A DNA stretch of 40,415 bases from Chthonomonas sp. UBA1950 (GTDB lineage: Bacteria > Armatimonadota > Fimbriimonadia > Fimbriimonadales > Fimbriimonadaceae). The DNA lies in the NCBI GenBank assembly GCA_002336105.1, contig DDEQ01000037.1, forward strand, positions 64,824 to 105,238. Direction: 5' to 3'. Of this stretch, positions 38,190 through 40,415 are shown one piece after another. The notes under the pieces were generated by a model. The model made no database searches, was not told where the DNA came from, and saw only the letters and a program-made list of their open reading frames with translations. The number at the start of each line of letters is the position of its first letter. The first letter of the stretch is position 1. The translations under genes and the position numbers were made by a program.

Positions 38190-39205
38190 ACAGCCTCAAT
38201 CCGTTCTGCCATTCTCGCAATCGTATATTCGGTCTTCTGCAGCTTCTGCCCGTCTAATCCCATCTGAATAGCCTGCTGTCGATCGGAGGCTAAGGAATGG
38301 ACTGCAAGGGCTAATGAGTCCGCGTTACCTGCTTCAAAGAGCTTTCCGTTCACGTTGTCTTCGACGATTTCGGGAATTCCGCCAATCCGCGAGCCGATGA
38401 TCGGTCGAGCTAGTGACATCGCTTCGAGTGCCGAATACGGAAATGCTTCGGCCCAAGTGCTCGGAACGACAACAGCGTCTACGGCAGCCATCGCTTCGTC
38501 AACTTCCGGCACAAAGCCCTTGAACTGAATCTGAGCGCAACTCTTGATTTCGCCTTCGAGCGGGCCTTTGCCAAACACAACCCATCGGATGCCCTCCGTC
38601 TGACTGGCGGCTCTCATCATAACGTCGAGACCTTTTTCTGGCGATAACCGACCGAAGAATCCTGCAACGAACTCATTTCCCCAACCTAGCTCGGCCCTGA
38701 CCGCATCACGGTCTCGCTTTGTTTCCTTCGAAGGCGTCCCAGCTTTGGCGACCATCAGCATAGAGGCAGGAATTCCACTCTCAAGCAGCACGTCGCGGAC
38801 GGCATTTGAGACGGGAATGACCTTGCGAAGATACTTCGTGTAGAGTCGAATTTTGCTTTGAGACCACGGAAGAGCAAGGTGCCTCGTCAGAACGAGATTC
38901 CTCATACCGCAGACGTGGGCTGCCCACATCGGCAAAATGAAATCTGGGTTGAAATGGTTGTGAACAACATCAAACTTGTTCGCTTTGAAAAAGCGAAGAT
39001 AAGCCGCCGCTGAACTCAGTTGCCATTTGCCCTTCGCACTGATGTTCACTTTTGAACCTTTGATGCGTTGATCGAGTGGGGAACTCGCCGGACAGGAAAC
39101 GGTTACGTTGTGACCGCGTTCAGCAAGACCCTCGGTGAGAAAGGTGACGTATCGCTCGATTCCACCCCAGTCATGGAGTCCGCTTGCCACCTGTAGGACG
39201 CGCAT
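38153..39205 (-). CDS. GT4-family glycosyltransferase
   Basis: A 350-residue cytoplasmic GT-B glycosyltransferase. The N-terminal acceptor domain opens MRVLQVASGLHDWGGIERYV then TFLTEGLAERGHNVTVSCP, with FDVVHNHFNPDF in the family's 'DvvH.H' position. The donor domain has FFGRLSPEKGLDVMM and the GT4 nucleotide-sugar motif EAFPYSALEAMSLARPIIGS followed by GGIPEIV. The donor and acceptor are unknown; typical roles are exopolysaccharide or lipid-linked glycan synthesis. It is the last gene of a minus-strand NIL-AXE1-GT4 unit, starting 1 bp after the esterase stop, and its 3' end overlaps the convergent NlpC/P60 gene. Confidence 0.92.
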   Translation of the reverse strand: MRVLQVASGLHDWGGIERYVTFLTEGLAERGHNVTVSCPASSPLDQRIKGSKVNISAKGKWQLSSAAAYLRFFKANKFDVVHNHFNPDFILPMWAAHVCGMRNLVLTRHLALPWSQSKIRLYTKYLRKVIPVSNAVRDVLLESGIPASMLMVAKAGTPSKETKRDRDAVRAELGWGNEFVAGFFGRLSPEKGLDVMMRAASQTEGIRWVVFGKGPLEGEIKSCAQIQFKGFVPEVDEAMAAVDAVVVPSTWAEAFPYSALEAMSLARPIIGSRIGGIPEIVEDNVNGKLFEAGNADSLALAVHSLASDRQQAIQMGLDGQKLQKTEYTIARMAERIEAVYETDRLAATKI

Positions 39206-39206
39206 T

Positions 39207-40106
39207 TTAACCTTTCAGATTTTCTAGCAGCCAGTCCCGGTTGTTTTGAATCATGTCTGGAAACCAATCGTGTCCCCAATTGTAAATCTTGAGATCCTTG
39301 TGTCCGGGAAGCGCATCAAAAATCGGTCTCACCGTATCTTCGCGGCATGCGGGATCTTTCAACCCGAGCGATACTTGAGTTGGAACCTTACAAAACTGTG
39401 CGATGATGGCGGTGTCGTAGTACGCCAACGTATTGAAAACTCTTTCTCGGCCAAGTGGCAGAGTTTCCATATAGTCAACAAGTTCCTTAATTGGATAGCG
39501 ATGTACCGGCTTGGAAAGGTTCTCTCGAACATTGCCAAGAAACGGAAGGTCTGCGCAAACCGCTTTGATGATTGGACACCAAGCGCCAAGCCAGATCGAC
39601 ATGCCCCCGCCTTGGCTCAACCCCATCGCACCGATTCTTTCTTCATCTACTTCGACTTGAGCTTGAAGGATCCGGCTTGTGACCACCAAATCCTGAAACA
39701 TGCGCCGATATATCCACGTTTTCGGGTCGGCGGCGCCTTGAGCAAAGTAGCCCCGGCTCGGGTTGTACTTTTCTTGATGAAATGCTGAATAACCGTGAAA
39801 ATTTAGGCTTATGCTGACAAAGCCCTCGCGAGTGCCATAGGCGTTTGGCAAGACGGACTCGCGACCGTAGGGCGGAATCCAGACAAACCCGGGGAGGTGG
39901 CGCGCATCGGGCGGACCAGCGAGCCAGCCGTCGACCCATCTGCCTTGAACGGAGCGAAATCGCAGCCGTTCAACCACGAATCCTTCCAACTCGTAGTCGG
40001 TTGAGAAGGTGCGGTGAGCCTCAAGCGGCACTGAAAGAGCTTCGGCAAGGGCTTCTTGCCAAAACTCAAGGAAATCTTCTGGTGGAGTTAACCCTTCCGG
40101 CGTCAT
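39207..40106 (-). CDS. Acetylxylan-esterase-family (AXE1) alpha/beta hydrolase
   Basis: A 299-residue carbohydrate esterase family 7-like hydrolase. The start is set at ATG 40106, which overlaps the upstream stop (ATGA); the longer frame to 40163 runs into the NIL gene. The nucleophile is S164 in GLSQGGGMS, the acid D251 in GLKDPACRED and the histidine H279 in NWGHDWFPD. LPGFVWIPPYGRE and GYFAQGAADPKTWIYRRMFQD are typical of the family. CE7 enzymes remove acetyl groups from xylo-oligosaccharides and cephalosporin C. No signal peptide is visible, so it would act on imported acetylated sugars. It is slightly shorter than the usual 315-325 residues. Confidence 0.88.
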   Translation of the reverse strand: MTPEGLTPPEDFLEFWQEALAEALSVPLEAHRTFSTDYELEGFVVERLRFRSVQGRWVDGWLAGPPDARHLPGFVWIPPYGRESVLPNAYGTREGFVSISLNFHGYSAFHQEKYNPSRGYFAQGAADPKTWIYRRMFQDLVVTSRILQAQVEVDEERIGAMGLSQGGGMSIWLGAWCPIIKAVCADLPFLGNVRENLSKPVHRYPIKELVDYMETLPLGRERVFNTLAYYDTAIIAQFCKVPTQVSLGLKDPACREDTVRPIFDALPGHKDLKIYNWGHDWFPDMIQNNRDWLLENLKG

Positions 40107-40345
40107 ACTGCGCCGACGGCGCGCTGTTTCGCTTCGACATTTAGGCCGGTGGTCATTAGCCAAGCCGTAGCGCGCTGAATCTCTTCAACTGGGCCTTCAA
40201 GCTCAACCTGAACCCAGCCGTAATCCGAGTCGATATTAGCCTTGGTCACGTTCACCTTCAAGGAAAACTCTTTGCCGAGTTTCCAAAGCCATGGCTCAGA
40301 AACCAGGTTATGACCCGCGATGATGGTCAGATCTACATGCGTCAT
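40103..40345 (-). CDS. Stand-alone NIL-domain protein
   Basis: An 80-residue protein consisting almost wholly of a NIL domain, the ferredoxin-like ACT-related fold found at the C-terminus of the methionine importer ATPase MetN and in some ferredoxins. The pattern is visible in EPWLWKLGKEFSLKVNVTKA followed by NIDSDYGWVQVELEGPVEEI and QRATAWLMTTGLNVE. Free NIL proteins are small putative ligand-binding or sulfur-metabolism proteins. No iron-sulfur motif or ATPase is fused. The stop overlaps the start of the esterase gene, so the two are translationally coupled; why they are linked is not clear. It is the last gene before the window edge. Confidence 0.85.
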   Translation of the reverse strand: MTHVDLTIIAGHNLVSEPWLWKLGKEFSLKVNVTKANIDSDYGWVQVELEGPVEEIQRATAWLMTTGLNVEAKQRAVGAV

Positions 40346-40415
40346 GCTTACTGGAAAGGTTACCTTACCAGCCTGATGTTTGTAGTTTTCGGTAGTGTAT
40401 CAGTTTGATTTGCCC

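Noticed and set aside
1..40415. CRISPR arrays, tRNA or rRNA genes
   Set aside because: No regularly spaced direct repeats and no tRNA- or rRNA-like conserved segments were noticed on either strand.

Overview
The window reads as chromosomal DNA of a free-living, Gram-negative-type bacterium with moderate GC. Several features occur together: a type IV pilin-like protein with the 'AFTLIELLVVIAIIAILAAILFPVFAQAK' style of N-terminus (given here only as a family style), a PEP-CTERM protein, a DUF1800/DUF1501 gene pair, a stand-alone NIL-domain protein, and -10 boxes lying almost on the start codon. That combination points to Armatimonadota (Fimbriimonadia-like). This is an inference from gene content, not a phylogeny.

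Layout. 1-1947: the end of a pxpB-pxpA-pxpC operon (ATP-dependent 5-oxoprolinase). 2072-4806 (minus): a LacI-family regulator with a perfect palindrome at its own promoter, and a DUF5107/TPR-like protein. 4846-5331: a small proline/lysine-rich membrane-anchored protein. 5468-11665: a tripartite RND efflux system, with a TolC-like gene divergent from an adaptor-permease pair. 11927-13330: a PEP-CTERM protein facing a pilin-like protein across a perfect 16-bp terminator hairpin. 13788-23822: the centrepiece, nine tightly packed or overlapping genes. They encode a CUT2 ABC importer most like the galactofuranose system YtfQ-YtfR-YtfT-YjfF, then all four enzymes that turn trans-4-hydroxy-L-proline into 2-oxoglutarate, then an aldo/keto reductase. 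23866-25173: a CNNM/CorC-type membrane protein. 25218-27972 (minus): def-fmt plus a beta-propeller protein. 28281-34574 (minus): an M48 protease, an AAA/DUF4143 ATPase, a rhomboid-like membrane protein, DUF1501, DUF1800 and a small membrane protein. 34747-40345: a VOC dioxygenase, adenosine deaminase, purQ, an NlpC/P60 hydrolase, a GT4 glycosyltransferase, an acetylxylan-esterase-family hydrolase and a NIL-domain protein.

How the genes work together. The hydroxyproline operon looks complete. The epimerase has both catalytic cysteines. The single-subunit FAD enzyme would give pyrroline-4-hydroxy-2-carboxylate, the DHDPS-fold deaminase would give 2-oxoglutarate semialdehyde, and the dehydrogenase would give 2-oxoglutarate. 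A furanose-type sugar importer leads this operon and no sugar-catabolic gene is present. It may therefore import hydroxyproline itself or a hydroxyproline glycoside. Together with 5-oxoprolinase at the left edge, the window holds two routes for using cyclic imino acids as carbon and nitrogen sources.

No tRNA, rRNA, CRISPR array, insertion sequence or prophage gene was recognised. The two gene-free stretches over 300 bp are 13331-13787 and 27973-28280; both hold inverted repeats, described below.
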